Shown here: one piece after another, positions 52,246-61,140 of the stretch
Layout: each line of letters begins with the position of its first letter
How positions within the stretch are numbered: position 1 is the first letter of the stretch
Notes under the pieces: generated by a model
What the model saw: the letters and a program-made list of their open reading frames with translations, nothing else
Told to the model about the DNA's origin: nothing
Database searches by the model: none
From: Histomonas meleagridis
Lineage: Eukaryota > Parabasalia > Tritrichomonadida > Dientamoebidae
Length of the DNA: 64,000 bases
Direction of reading: 5' to 3'
Assembly (NCBI GenBank): GCA_020186115.1
Contig: WSYJ01000144.1
Location: 62,001-126,000, forward strand
Position numbers and translations under genes: made by a program

Positions 52246-52644
52246 TTATTTCTTATCATGATCGATGAGAGTGCATTTCTTTTCTTTGTCGCAATCACAT
52301 TCAAAAGTATCTTCACGACCATATGAAACAACGTTGTGACCCTTATGACAATTGTTAGAGCAATTTTCACAGATCTTCTTGTTGCATGTCTTGCATTCGT
52401 ATAAGTTTTGAGTCCATTGTCCTGGGTGGACTTCATGTGTGCAAAGTGGGATGCCACTAGCAGATACTCCAAGTCCCATTCCGCCCATATCAACAGCGAG
52501 TGTTGGTGCAGAACGAGTTCCTCCAATCTTTGCATCAGCTCCCATAGAAACTCCACCAACGTTCATACCAGCAGACATACCGTTTGGGCCGCCGCTCATG
52601 CCCATTCCGTCGCCACCACCGAATCCCATGCCGAATCCAAACAT
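52246..52644 (-). CDS. UBR-box zinc-finger miniprotein with a Gly/Met-rich N-terminus
   Basis: 132 aa. Residues 1-60 are Gly/Met/Ser-rich (MFGFGMGFGGGDGMGMSGG). Residues 68-124 carry a zinc-binding pattern: Cys68, His70, Cys84, Cys87, Cys92, Cys95, Cys99, His100, His103, Cys116, Cys118, with the text YECKTCNKKICENCSNNCH and EDTFECDC. This is the pattern of the UBR box, which recognises N-degrons in large E3 ligases. Here it stands alone with no RING or HECT. It may be an adaptor or a substrate-recognition subunit. Two tandem TCACTT Inr elements at 52660-52650 precede ATG 52644; the upstream open part has only TTG. Confidence 0.75.
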   Translation of the reverse strand: MFGFGMGFGGGDGMGMSGGPNGMSAGMNVGGVSMGADAKIGGTRSAPTLAVDMGGMGLGVSASGIPLCTHEVHPGQWTQNLYECKTCNKKICENCSNNCHKGHNVVSYGREDTFECDCDKEKKCTLIDHDKK

Positions 52645-52649
52645 GAAGA

Positions 52650-52660
52650 AAGTGAAGTGA
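52650..52660 (-). promoter_or_regulatory. Tandem Inr TCACTTCACTT of the UBR-box gene
   Basis: Two overlapping TCACTT copies 6 and 11 nt upstream of ATG 52644, giving very short leaders. Confidence 0.6.
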
Positions 52661-53392
52661 AACCGACAACACAAATAAATTAATTGAAATTTTGTTGGAA
52701 AAACCGGCGCAATAAATGGCTTTTGACTTTGTAAACTATTAAAATAACAGTTCTAAAGGTTCAGTTCAAAGAGTTTTTTGCTATCTTGCGTTTCAAATCT
52801 GAATTTTACAGCTACTGTAATGAAGGTGAACAATTCCATATTAAAATTTCATATTTCCATCAAAAATCTCGTTTTTATCAATGATAAAATATGCTTTATC
52901 AATTAAATAATTCGGATTTAAGTTGCAAAACATTTTTTCTTATGTGCTTGTAAGAACAGCATGAATATTCATTCTAGAAAAAAATCTTTTTTCAATGGGT
53001 GATTTTTTTTAATAATGAAAACCAATTTTTCTTTATATTTGAGCATAAGTGGAATGCACTATCCCCATCCTTAGGGTGTGCTCAAAACTTTTTTGATTTT
53101 AAATTGTTTTTTGTATCCTTGATTGAAATTATCTTTAAAGGTTCAATCCCTACAATACCTAAAATGTTTTACTCAACCATTAAATTTAATCAGTTTTTTT
53201 ACACATATCGATTTTCTGATTTTAAAATTAATTTTTTTGCAATATGTTTCCAGAAATATTGAAATTCCATAAAAACAATATATTCCTGATAAAACAGATG
53301 AAAGAATGATTACGAACATTTTATGAAAATTAATTTTATAGAATTTGTTTATTTATCTATCTATCTTTATCAAATTAATTTAACAATCCAAT
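52661..53392. other. Intergenic region
   Basis: AT-rich. At 53039-53095 TTGAGCA and TGCTCAA are inverted around a GC-richer loop that itself contains GCAC...CCC...GGG...GTGC, so a small structured RNA or relic is possible. A Phe-rich frame at 52999-53262 is not called. A short TATC run lies near 53350. Confidence 0.4.
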
Positions 53393-53743
53393 TTAAGCAG
53401 TTGACTGGGATGCCTCTTCAGACTCATTTGCTTGTGGTGCCTCTTCTTCTTCATTCGAATTAATCGAAATTGGTTCATCAGAATTTTCTTTTCTCATGCA
53501 TTCTGGATGTTGCTTATACCAAATTACCACAAACACAATTACAACAACAAGGAGAAGTGCTGCAATGGAAACAGAAACGTAACGTGCAATTTCATCTCCA
53601 GGTTCCAATGGAGCTTCAGATTGTTGAGTTGAAGAACTTTCAGATGTTGTATTATCCGCTTCAAATAAATTTATAACATGGTTTTGTTTTGTTCTTTCAA
53701 TACTTTGTGCATGAAGTAGAAACAAAGCTAGAACGGAAAGCAT
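53393..53743 (-). CDS. Small type I membrane protein
   Basis: 116 aa from ATG 53743. Signal peptide MLSVLALFLLHAQS, a short Ser/Thr/Gln/Glu-rich ectodomain with possible N-glycosylation (ADNTTS), one membrane helix (VSIAALLLVVVIVFVVIWY, about 59-78), then a 38-residue acidic cytosolic tail. The frame continues upstream only to a TTG. A CCACTT resembling the Inr precedes it. No family recognised; the layout resembles small trichomonad surface or adaptor proteins. Confidence 0.6.
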   Translation of the reverse strand: MLSVLALFLLHAQSIERTKQNHVINLFEADNTTSESSSTQQSEAPLEPGDEIARYVSVSIAALLLVVVIVFVVIWYKQHPECMRKENSDEPISINSNEEEEAPQANESEEASQSTA

Positions 53744-54046
53744 TCGAATGGCTCGGCTTAAGTGGTCGCACGCTTCAATTTTTTTCTCTACAACCTCGTT
53801 CAAATATTGAAAGTATCATTCAATATTGAAAGGAAGTGTTTATAACCGATTCATGTTGTGAAAAAGTGGTGTGTAAATTTTTTTGAACATATAACCGTTT
53901 TTGCCGGAAAACGATGTTTTGCAAGGAGAAAAAGATTTTGATGTCAACCTTCTGCAGAAGCTGCAGTTATCTTCGTAATATACTCACCTAATGAAATTTT
54001 TTGCTACATATATTTTTTTTTGAGAAAATATTTGTATTTCTACTCT

Positions 54047-54865
54047 TTATTTCGAAAGAAACATAAAAATTCCAACAACAAAGCATGTTAAAAAAGAAAC
54101 ATTATACTTAGAGTCAATATCTAAAACGGATCTGTGCGTTTTTCTTACCGCAATAACTTCATTATTTTCTTCGTCGCATAACTTGCAGTTTTTTATGCTT
54201 TTAATTGCTCTCCTTTTCCCGAATGCATCTTCGAGGGCTCCAATTTTGTTTAATTGACTGATCAATAGAGGATACTTTGGTTTAATTCCATCTATTTCGA
54301 ATTGTTCCACTTTCACAACCCCATCCTTTCTTGTTATTCGTGCTGTTGTTTCGTTTCCGATTAGCACTGAGCATTTGTGGGAAGTTTTTAAATTCATCTC
54401 GCAAATGATTCCTCTAGAATTTGATATCTGCATGATGTTTGAGCTCGTGGATTCAAACTCTGCGCCAGCTATGACGTTCCCTGCTGGTAGTTCTGTCATT
54501 TGAAAAAATTTTCTCTTAATTCCATTTTTCCAAGAATGTTTTCGATACACAGCATAGTGAAATTCTCTCTGTGTAAGAAGGGAATTTATGCTAATTGATT
54601 TAGATGATATATTTCGATAACGACTTAAAAAGTTCAATGATTTTGTGGTAGATGGTCTAGGAAGCGGTTGAGGATGATTTTCTGTTGCTGCATGATTGTT
54701 CTCATCATTTGGTACATAGAAAATACTTTTATCAGAGCTGTATGAAGAACTGTCAGAATCAGAATTTGTACCTGAATCAGAAGAATCTGATGAATAATAG
54801 TCATCAGAAGAAAAGTCAATTTGAAGCCTCATTGAAAGGCGCCCAGTCGACTTGGAATTCTGCAT
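54047..54865 (-). CDS. Protein with poly-Ser/Asp N-terminus and possible Tubby/LURP-like C-terminal domain
   Basis: 272 aa. Residues 15-50 are Ser/Asp-rich and disordered. From about 100 the strand-rich text EFHYAVYRKHSWKNG, GIICEMNLKTSHKCSVLIGN and EVIAVRKTHRSVLDIDSKYN leads to a hydrophobic last helix VSFLTCFVVGIFMFL. A beta barrel closed by a hydrophobic C-terminal helix is the plan of the Tubby C-terminal-like superfamily (tubby, LURP1, scramblases). The match is structural impression only, and a simple tail anchor is the alternative. ATG 54865 is the first Met. Confidence 0.55.
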   Translation of the reverse strand: MQNSKSTGRLSMRLQIDFSSDDYYSSDSSDSGTNSDSDSSSYSSDKSIFYVPNDENNHAATENHPQPLPRPSTTKSLNFLSRYRNISSKSISINSLLTQREFHYAVYRKHSWKNGIKRKFFQMTELPAGNVIAGAEFESTSSNIMQISNSRGIICEMNLKTSHKCSVLIGNETTARITRKDGVVKVEQFEIDGIKPKYPLLISQLNKIGALEDAFGKRRAIKSIKNCKLCDEENNEVIAVRKTHRSVLDIDSKYNVSFLTCFVVGIFMFLSK

Positions 54866-55343
54866 GTTTGAAGATGTTTGGACAAACCCAAAAAGTGTAT
54901 ACAGCTTTTTCAGAATTTTTAAATTTGGAACTCCTGAAAAAGGTTTTTTGAATGTTTTACAGAATAAACAATTAATTGTTTGAACTGCAAAATATGTTTC
55001 TAGGAAAGTCCAAATTCTTATCTTTATGAATAAAGAACGAAATTCATAAACAATTATTAGGAGTCAAATCGAGGTGGATTCTTTTGAAAAGTTTTTCATT
55101 TTTTATTATTGACTGATTTCAAAAAAAATTCTTAAAATTTTTAATTTTGATATTTGTCAATATGTGACTAACTTTCATGATTCACATCAGTTAAAATTTA
55201 AAAGCATGGAAAAGAATAATAGTTATTTTAAAAAGAAAATGCAAGGATTACTCCTTATAGCAGGCATTTTTTCAAAGTTTAATAGAAAAGTGAAGTGCTT
55301 GAGACATTTGATGTGAAAAACACCACTTTGTATCCGTTACTTA
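54866..55343. other. Divergent intergenic region
   Basis: AT-rich; no gene seen. Confidence 0.6.
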
Positions 55344-55607
55344 ATGGAGACAAACCCAAATCAAACATTTAGAAAGTACTTAGAAGAAATTGGAACACTT
55401 GACTCGTTAACCCGAGTTATTGTTGAACTTTACGATGCACAAAATCCACCAGATGATATTTGTAAATTTATTCGAGATTATTTTTCTACACCAGTTGGAA
55501 TTAATATAGAGTGTTTAAAGTTAGAAAATGAAAAGCTGAAAAAGGAAGAAGAAGCTCTTGAAAAGCGTCTTTCGGAACTCAAAGAACAATTAGGAATAAT
55601 GGAATAA
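55344..55607 (+). CDS. MYCBP: MYCBP (AMY-1) homologue, small flagellar adaptor
   Basis: 87 aa, close to the 103 aa of animal MYCBP. FRKYLEEIGTLDSLTRVIVE matches the family signature FRRYLEKSGVLDTLTKVLVA in sequence and position. It is followed by the LY-x-x-Q-N-P-P-DD-I-x-x-F-I helix and a C-terminal coiled coil (LENEKLKKEEEALEKRLSEL). In other eukaryotes MYCBP is part of flagellar/ciliary complexes with CFAP91-type and AKAP partners at radial spokes. A flagellar role is therefore inferred, which suits a flagellate. ATG 55344 is the first Met. Confidence 0.85.
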   Translation: METNPNQTFRKYLEEIGTLDSLTRVIVELYDAQNPPDDICKFIRDYFSTPVGINIECLKLENEKLKKEEEALEKRLSELKEQLGIME

Positions 55608-55883
55608 ATCTATAACCCAAAAGAAAAACTTTATGTACAGAAGCCAAACCAAACGTTAAGTACAAACATGTTTTTTTCATTTCTTCTTTCATTTAATGGC
55701 CTTTATCAAAAAAACAAAAATTGTCACTTTTGCCTCTCTCAAAAAATTCACAATCAAACCTCCATTAACCGCTGTCAGATATCAGACGTTTATTTTTTCG
55801 TTTATCAGTTAAAAGTGACTGTGTAAACCAAAAAAAAGAAATACAAGAAAAACAACAAATTTTAATATTATTATAATAAGTTC

Positions 55884-58331
55884 TTAATTTTGAGCAAATT
55901 TTGCTTCTATCTTTGTTATCATTTCGTTCATTTCTTTCTTCGACAACTTGCAGTTTAGTCCCGTCTTCACCAGGTTCACCAAATTCTTTTGCTTGTACTT
56001 TCCGCATCCGTTCGCCAGCCACATCTCGAATTCCTTCGGCTGGTAAAAGAACGCGTTAATGAACTCCAAAACGTTTTCACAGGAAACTTCAATTTTCGTT
56101 ACTCCCACGAAGAAGTTGTTCACAGCCCTCGTGTCGCCCAGCATCAGACTCCTTCCGAAGTTGTTGCAGCTTTTTACTGATCCGAACGCGTTGACCAACA
56201 AATTTGACAAGTAATTCCATACGCCAATCCATAAGTCATCTTTTGCCTTGACTGACAAGTTCAAATTCGTAATTTGTTTGTCGAATGTTTCCAATATTTT
56301 CTTTATGTTGCCAACAAATGAATGATACTCATAGTTAACTTCATTAATGTTCCAATCGGTGGCCATTATTTGATATTTAAATGTTTTCATCGGAAGAAAA
56401 TATTGGACATTAGTGCTACTTAAGTTACGTCGTAAGTTCGGTAATACTTTAGAGTAAATTATACTATAAAACACTTTGATTCGTTCGACGCTTTTGTCTT
56501 TGACCCGAATTTCGACGTTGTTTCGAATCCCAGAAAGATACCAATGGATTAAGTCGACGCCTTCCATAGCGGTCAGCAATTGCATGAGGCGGATCTCCCC
56601 TTTGTCTGGCGTTTTAACTTCGGGGAGACTGTTTCTGAATGTTAGTAAACGAAATAAATATTTCGATGAGTAAAAAAAATCTGTATCAAATAGATACTTA
56701 AGTTTCGGATTTAAATCGTTGTTCTCAAGAATTGTTATGGGCGAACAAAAGGAATCCATTACACATACGATGAAATATACTGTGACTTGGACGATTAAAT
56801 CAAAACATGTATTTGAATCTAATTCTAATGAAAGACATATTAAGGAATGAATAACTCGTACTGTATGCATGGCTGAGACTGATGGACAGATTTTACGAGG
56901 ATCTAAAGTATTATCAGTATTCGTTTCAAATACTTTCTCATCAGATGGCATAGTCATTACAAGTGTTAAGAAATCATCATCAATGGATATGGGAACCCAT
57001 GAATCCTTCAAAATAGATTTCTTAATGGTGCTCGTCGAAAAAGCTGAACATTTGTTGAGAAACTCGGCGGCCGTTATCTCGATCCAATCTGACAGCCCGC
57101 TGCAGCTCAGAATTGCATTGAATTCTTTGAGCGCTTTTGTTAAACGGATAAACGATAACGGGTCCAACGAAGTGCATTTGATGCGAGAAAGCATTTGAAG
57201 GACATTTGATTCTGAGAAATGAGTTAACTGTGAATAATATGAAGCAAAGTCTTTTTTGAGGTTGTCAAAGGCTGGCTGGATCTCGGAATCTGATTGCATA
57301 TGATTAAGTAAAACAACATTTGTTTCAATAGGAAGATCAGATACAAAAGAACTTAATTTGTTCGAGCTTTCATGGATTTCAATAAATTGTTTAAAGGATG
57401 AAATCATTGAATAACTACTTTCCATAAATCGAAATAATGTTTGTAAGTCATTACTATTCGTTTCAACATATGCAACTGATTGTTGACGAATTTTTCCGGA
57501 ATAATAATCATATAGAACTGATGGAATTGGAGGGTTCTGTGTGAGTAAACAATATGAAACAACAACTGTGGAATATATTGACTTGTCCATCTTATTGATA
57601 CATTGTTGAATCATTGATTCTAGTTTCTTATAGATGATTTCATTATATTGCAGGATTTGTTGTATTTTGGTTTGAACACATTTAAGTTTGCGGAGTTTGC
57701 CAATTGTGAAATCAGTAGGGACATGTAAAATATTGGTTGGAAATTCTGAAAACGTAAGTGGAGAAAAACACGAAAGCAACTCTTCACTATATACTGCATC
57801 ATTTTGACCAAAAAATTTGACAGATTGATTAAAAATATATGATGAAAAAAGTGGATCACTTTTGTGAAGGATCTCATGGATTGTTGTAACTGTTTGAATA
57901 AAATGTAATACAACAAGTGATTGGGTATCACGCCTTAAGTCACGTATTTGTGTAAGAATATTTACAATTGGATCTAATGTCTTGTCACGGACTGTTTGAA
58001 CTTGACCTCTAATTAAATGAATAAAGTTTGTGGATTGCAAAACATTTTCATTAAGTGACATAATTTGATCTGTTGCACCAAAAATTTTATGTTGAGAACC
58101 TAACACCTTTTGTGTTAATTGATCTGATATTATTGATATACTTTTTTCTGCAATTTCTATTTGTTCTGTTAAATTTTGGTCAAATGATGTATCTAAAACT
58201 GGTGGAAATGAATCAAAAATTGTTTTAATACAAACACTTGGAGATTCAGCTTCAAAAAACAGTTTTGGAACTTGATTTATTTTTTCCTGGATTTCCTCTT
58301 CTTCTTTGTTTTCATCTTCTTGTGTGCTCAT
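55884..58331 (-). CDS. VPS50: VPS50/syndetin, subunit of the EARP tethering complex
   Basis: 815 aa. The N-terminal helical rod (about 70-150; VRDKTLDPIVNILTQIRDLR) has the VPS51/54-family pattern. The C-terminal 60 residues FINAFFYQPKEFEMWLANG and YKQKNLVNLVKTGLNCKLSK match the end of VPS50/CCDC132 (AYYLTESDMEQW..., LTNLVNVCLGSHINKK). EARP (with VPS51-53) tethers recycling endosome vesicles. The frame opens upstream at a TTG, but ATG 58331 is the first Met; an Inr TCACTT is at 58387-58382. A 3-codon uORF overlaps the start. The 3' end is GC-richer than the body. Confidence 0.75.
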   Translation of the reverse strand: MSTQEDENKEEEEIQEKINQVPKLFFEAESPSVCIKTIFDSFPPVLDTSFDQNLTEQIEIAEKSISIISDQLTQKVLGSQHKIFGATDQIMSLNENVLQSTNFIHLIRGQVQTVRDKTLDPIVNILTQIRDLRRDTQSLVVLHFIQTVTTIHEILHKSDPLFSSYIFNQSVKFFGQNDAVYSEELLSCFSPLTFSEFPTNILHVPTDFTIGKLRKLKCVQTKIQQILQYNEIIYKKLESMIQQCINKMDKSIYSTVVVSYCLLTQNPPIPSVLYDYYSGKIRQQSVAYVETNSNDLQTLFRFMESSYSMISSFKQFIEIHESSNKLSSFVSDLPIETNVVLLNHMQSDSEIQPAFDNLKKDFASYYSQLTHFSESNVLQMLSRIKCTSLDPLSFIRLTKALKEFNAILSCSGLSDWIEITAAEFLNKCSAFSTSTIKKSILKDSWVPISIDDDFLTLVMTMPSDEKVFETNTDNTLDPRKICPSVSAMHTVRVIHSLICLSLELDSNTCFDLIVQVTVYFIVCVMDSFCSPITILENNDLNPKLKYLFDTDFFYSSKYLFRLLTFRNSLPEVKTPDKGEIRLMQLLTAMEGVDLIHWYLSGIRNNVEIRVKDKSVERIKVFYSIIYSKVLPNLRRNLSSTNVQYFLPMKTFKYQIMATDWNINEVNYEYHSFVGNIKKILETFDKQITNLNLSVKAKDDLWIGVWNYLSNLLVNAFGSVKSCNNFGRSLMLGDTRAVNNFFVGVTKIEVSCENVLEFINAFFYQPKEFEMWLANGCGKYKQKNLVNLVKTGLNCKLSKKEMNEMITKIEAKFAQN

Positions 58332-58339
58332 TTCTGCAT
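58328..58339 (-). promoter_or_regulatory. Minimal uORF overlapping the VPS50 start (ATGA)
   Basis: ATG CAG AAA TGA: the uORF stop (58330-58328) overlaps the main ATG (58331-58329) by two bases. It is the only ATG between the Inr and the main start. Such an overlap favours termination-reinitiation. Confidence 0.5.
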
Positions 58340-58381
58340 TGAGAAACTTTGTTTGGAATCTATCGTTCAATGTTATTCGAA

Positions 58382-58387
58382 AAGTGA
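58382..58387 (-). promoter_or_regulatory. Inr TCACTT of VPS50
   Basis: Minus-strand TCACTT, +1 at 58385, 54 nt before ATG 58331. Confidence 0.55.
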
Positions 58388-58434
58388 CGTAATTTACCCC
58401 TTTTCCACGTTTACTTGCAGCTGGAAATAAGAAA

Positions 58435-58520
58435 ATCTCTTTATGTGAACAAAATCATTCACTTTTTGGAGGCTCATATGAAGTGGAAACAAAATTTTAT
58501 CAAAATGATATCTTCAAATT
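58435..58520 (+). pseudogene. Fragment of a DUF3447 gene
   Basis: Plus strand reads LCEQNHSLFGGSYEVETKFY then QNDIFKF and a stop, clearly derived from the family segment LCEQNHSSFEDAYETAIKYH-KNDIFKY. An isolated fragment of about 85 bp. Confidence 0.6.
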
Positions 58521-58801
58521 TTAAAATAAAAAAGAAATTTTTTTATTAACGTTCTCCCATGTGAAAAATAGGATTATTGTGGTAATTACAAATTTAAATC
58601 TAACCAAAATTTATTAAATATGTTATACATGTGCAATGCTACAGTGTGCGCGCATTATTATTTTAAAATCACAGTCAACAGTTTTATTACTTCAACATGT
58701 TTTTCATGGCATTCTAACATAAATAAGATGATATCAATATATATCTATTTTCAGATTTTCGAACACCGAATTTTCCATATTATTAAATATTTATTTAAGA
58801 A

Positions 58802-60271
58802 TTACTTCAACAAATCAATCTGTGTTTCCAAGAACTTTACTCTTTCCACCACCAAATCCTGATCACCTATTTCCAGCTTCTTCAAAATCTTTTTCGTATC
58901 TTCATCCAACAGTTGCTGTATGAATTCCCTATTAATTTTTGGATCCTTTGTGAGAACGTTAATAAACCGAATTAACGAATCAATGATACGTAAAGTTATC
59001 AAAACAATGTCAGAGTTTAACATTTCAATTAAAACCGAAATTAAATCTTTTTTCATCAACACATTCAGTAAGTTGTCATCTGCAAAGAATATAACAGTCG
59101 CTAAGAAATAAGAAGCCTCTTTCTTGACGCCTATCGATGAATACATCGCGATTTCTATAGTATTGTCAATGAATTCTGGTGTAAACAATGTGATCATCAT
59201 TTGTGGCACTGACATTAGGAAACTCGAAAGAACCCAATAGACATCAGCTGTAAACTCGGTTGTCAATAATTCAATCAAACTTGGGAATAATCCGATTTTT
59301 AACATGGCACTAATTTGAGATGGCTGCGCGATTGACATGTTCCCAATTAAGCGTAAGACAGTGGATGTTAGTGCTGGATTTGGTAACAATTCGATGATTC
59401 GTTGATACAAATTATTTTCAAATATCGAAAATATAATCGACGACATTTGATTGGTCATGTCAACAAAGCAGACAAGTACAGACTGTAAGGCATCTTCAGA
59501 TTCAAGATTTAGTAATGGTGTCATAGGTTCAACACATCGTAATAAGATAGCTGCATCAATAGGTTCCGAGTTTTCAAACATGTGAGATAGAGATTCGCAG
59601 GAGGCATTGATGATTTCGGTTGATTTTGATGTATTTGCAATTTCCATTAATGTAATATGAAGATCAATGCACATGACAGCATCACGTGCATAGCTGCTGG
59701 ATTGTGAAAATACGCCTATAATTCCTATAGATGCTAAAATAAGATCGTCTGAATCTGATTGTAGAAATTCGCTGATGGTAAAGCAAATGCCTTCATCTAT
59801 ATATACATTTTGAACTTGTTCGGATATTGGAAAGAGTACAGCTATGGTATTTAATAAAAGAATTTTAATTGGATCTGATGTTGATGACATAAGTGCATTG
59901 GATAATTGTTTGGGAATTTCTGTGGATTGTAAAAAGGGTTCCATAGCCTTGGGATTTTTTTCAGCACATATTGTGATATTTTTAAGAAAAGTAGTCATTT
60001 CATCTGAATTTAATTTTTCTAATATGGAACAAGCATTATCAATGTCAAGGAATGGACTAGATTCATTGTATTGCTCTTTTTCTAATTTTGATATGGATCT
60101 TTCGCAAAATCTTGCAATAGAAGGACGAGTGATTTTTTGGAAGGTCATTGTGCGCGAACATCTATCTTGTGCGAGCTGTGATTGGAATTCACTTAAATCA
60201 ATACCCGAGTCTTGCATTCCACCAAAACCTTCATAAACACTTAGCCCTTCTCTGCTTAAGCTTCGGTGCAT
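58802..60271 (-). CDS. Armadillo-repeat protein, importin-alpha-like
   Basis: 489 aa. About 80 N-terminal residues without clear fold are followed by 8-9 ARM-type helical repeats of about 42 residues (for example LLNTIAVLFPISEQVQNVYI, ASIGIIGVFSQSSSYARDAV, TVLRLIGNMSIAQPSQISAM). Spacing and the N-x-S/A-x-x-P turns recall importin-alpha. The basic importin-beta-binding segment is not present, and the Asn/Trp ladder of classical importin-alpha is poorly kept, so cargo binding cannot be assumed. ATG 60271 is the first Met, shortly after an Inr-like GCACTT. Confidence 0.65.
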   Translation of the reverse strand: MHRSLSREGLSVYEGFGGMQDSGIDLSEFQSQLAQDRCSRTMTFQKITRPSIARFCERSISKLEKEQYNESSPFLDIDNACSILEKLNSDEMTTFLKNITICAEKNPKAMEPFLQSTEIPKQLSNALMSSTSDPIKILLLNTIAVLFPISEQVQNVYIDEGICFTISEFLQSDSDDLILASIGIIGVFSQSSSYARDAVMCIDLHITLMEIANTSKSTEIINASCESLSHMFENSEPIDAAILLRCVEPMTPLLNLESEDALQSVLVCFVDMTNQMSSIIFSIFENNLYQRIIELLPNPALTSTVLRLIGNMSIAQPSQISAMLKIGLFPSLIELLTTEFTADVYWVLSSFLMSVPQMMITLFTPEFIDNTIEIAMYSSIGVKKEASYFLATVIFFADDNLLNVLMKKDLISVLIEMLNSDIVLITLRIIDSLIRFINVLTKDPKINREFIQQLLDEDTKKILKKLEIGDQDLVVERVKFLETQIDLLK

Positions 60272-60455
60272 TGATGGAAAAGTGCCATGTAATCGTCTTG
60301 CGTTTAAAATTATGATAAATAAAATGATTTTTTCTCATTCAATTTAATGTATTAAAATAATTTATATTGAAATATTTAAATATAATAAATGGGAAATAAT
60401 TTATCCCAGTTTTATTTATTTATTTGATATAATGAATAAGATTTTCTTGGTTGAA

Positions 60456-60499
60456 TTTTTCACTTTAACCAGCCTGTGGAAAAAAAATTCAGTGAAAAA
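60456..60499. repeat. 9-bp inverted repeat, TTTTTCACT / AGTGAAAAA
   Basis: TTTTTCACT (60456-60464) is exactly inverted at 60491-60499, loop 26 nt. Each arm contains an Inr-like TCACT facing outward or inward; it may be a divergent start element or a hairpin RNA. Confidence 0.5.
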
Positions 60500-60797
60500 A
60501 GATCGTCATATAAGTTTTTCTGTTGCAACGGCGATGTGCAGTTCGAAAAATGGATGAACAGCGAAAAATTTAAAAAGCAGGCTAAACAAAAATGATCCTT
60601 CGATAATATATATAATCTGACTTAACGTGGTGTGTATAGACAAATAAGGTATTTCCATTATAATTGGAAAATGTTTGATGTATCAATTCTAAACGAAATT
60701 TTAATTCGAATACGTATAATGCATTATATCTATTCAGATCTTAATTACACATTATTTACTTGTTTTTAATTTCAAGAAGTGACAAGTTCATAATGGC

Positions 60798-60983
60798 ATG
60801 AACGTTCATGCAATAAGTGGAGTTGCAACAATTGATTGGGGTCAAAGCCACTTAGTAATAAATGAAACATTACATATGCGGAAAGTTTCAGAAGATAATT
60901 GGAATATTTGACTCGATTTAATTCTGTTTCCTCAAACAATGAATGATAAGTTACAGCTGTGTGTAGCCATGTTCATGATGTAA
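60798..60983 (+). pseudogene. Decayed coding relic, perhaps DDE transposase
   Basis: From ATG 60798 the frame reads MNVHAISGVATIDWG, QSHLVINETLHMRK and SEDNWNI, then TGA, then LDLILFPQTMNDKLQL to a TAA. The order of a Gly-rich strand, a Leu-Val-Ile-Asn motif, and a Phe-Pro-Gln-x-x-N motif is faintly like Tc1/mariner transposases, but no catalytic triad can be assigned. Coding-like composition is clear; the family is a guess. Confidence 0.25.
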
Positions 60984-61140
60984 TAAATATTAATATTTTG
61001 GAATCATGAAATGTGTGTTTTAATGGTGTTATTTATTCCGAAATATTTTTTTTCTACTAAAAAAATTGATCGAATGTTCCTTCAACATTGCGTAAAAACA
61101 TTTTCTTAATGCGAAAAATTAGAAAATGTTATTATAATAT

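Larger units (their letters stand above)
60272..61140. other. Intergenic region with a hairpin and a decayed coding relic
   Basis: Holds the inverted repeat at 60456-60499, a GC-richer patch at 60520-60620 (GTTGCAACGGCGATGTGCAG), with AGCCTG at about 60471 inverted as CAGGCT near 60573, and a coding-like relic at 60798-60983. No intact gene. Confidence 0.5.

Noticed and set aside
53350-53372. TATC microsatellite
   Set aside because: Only three to four imperfect units, not notable.
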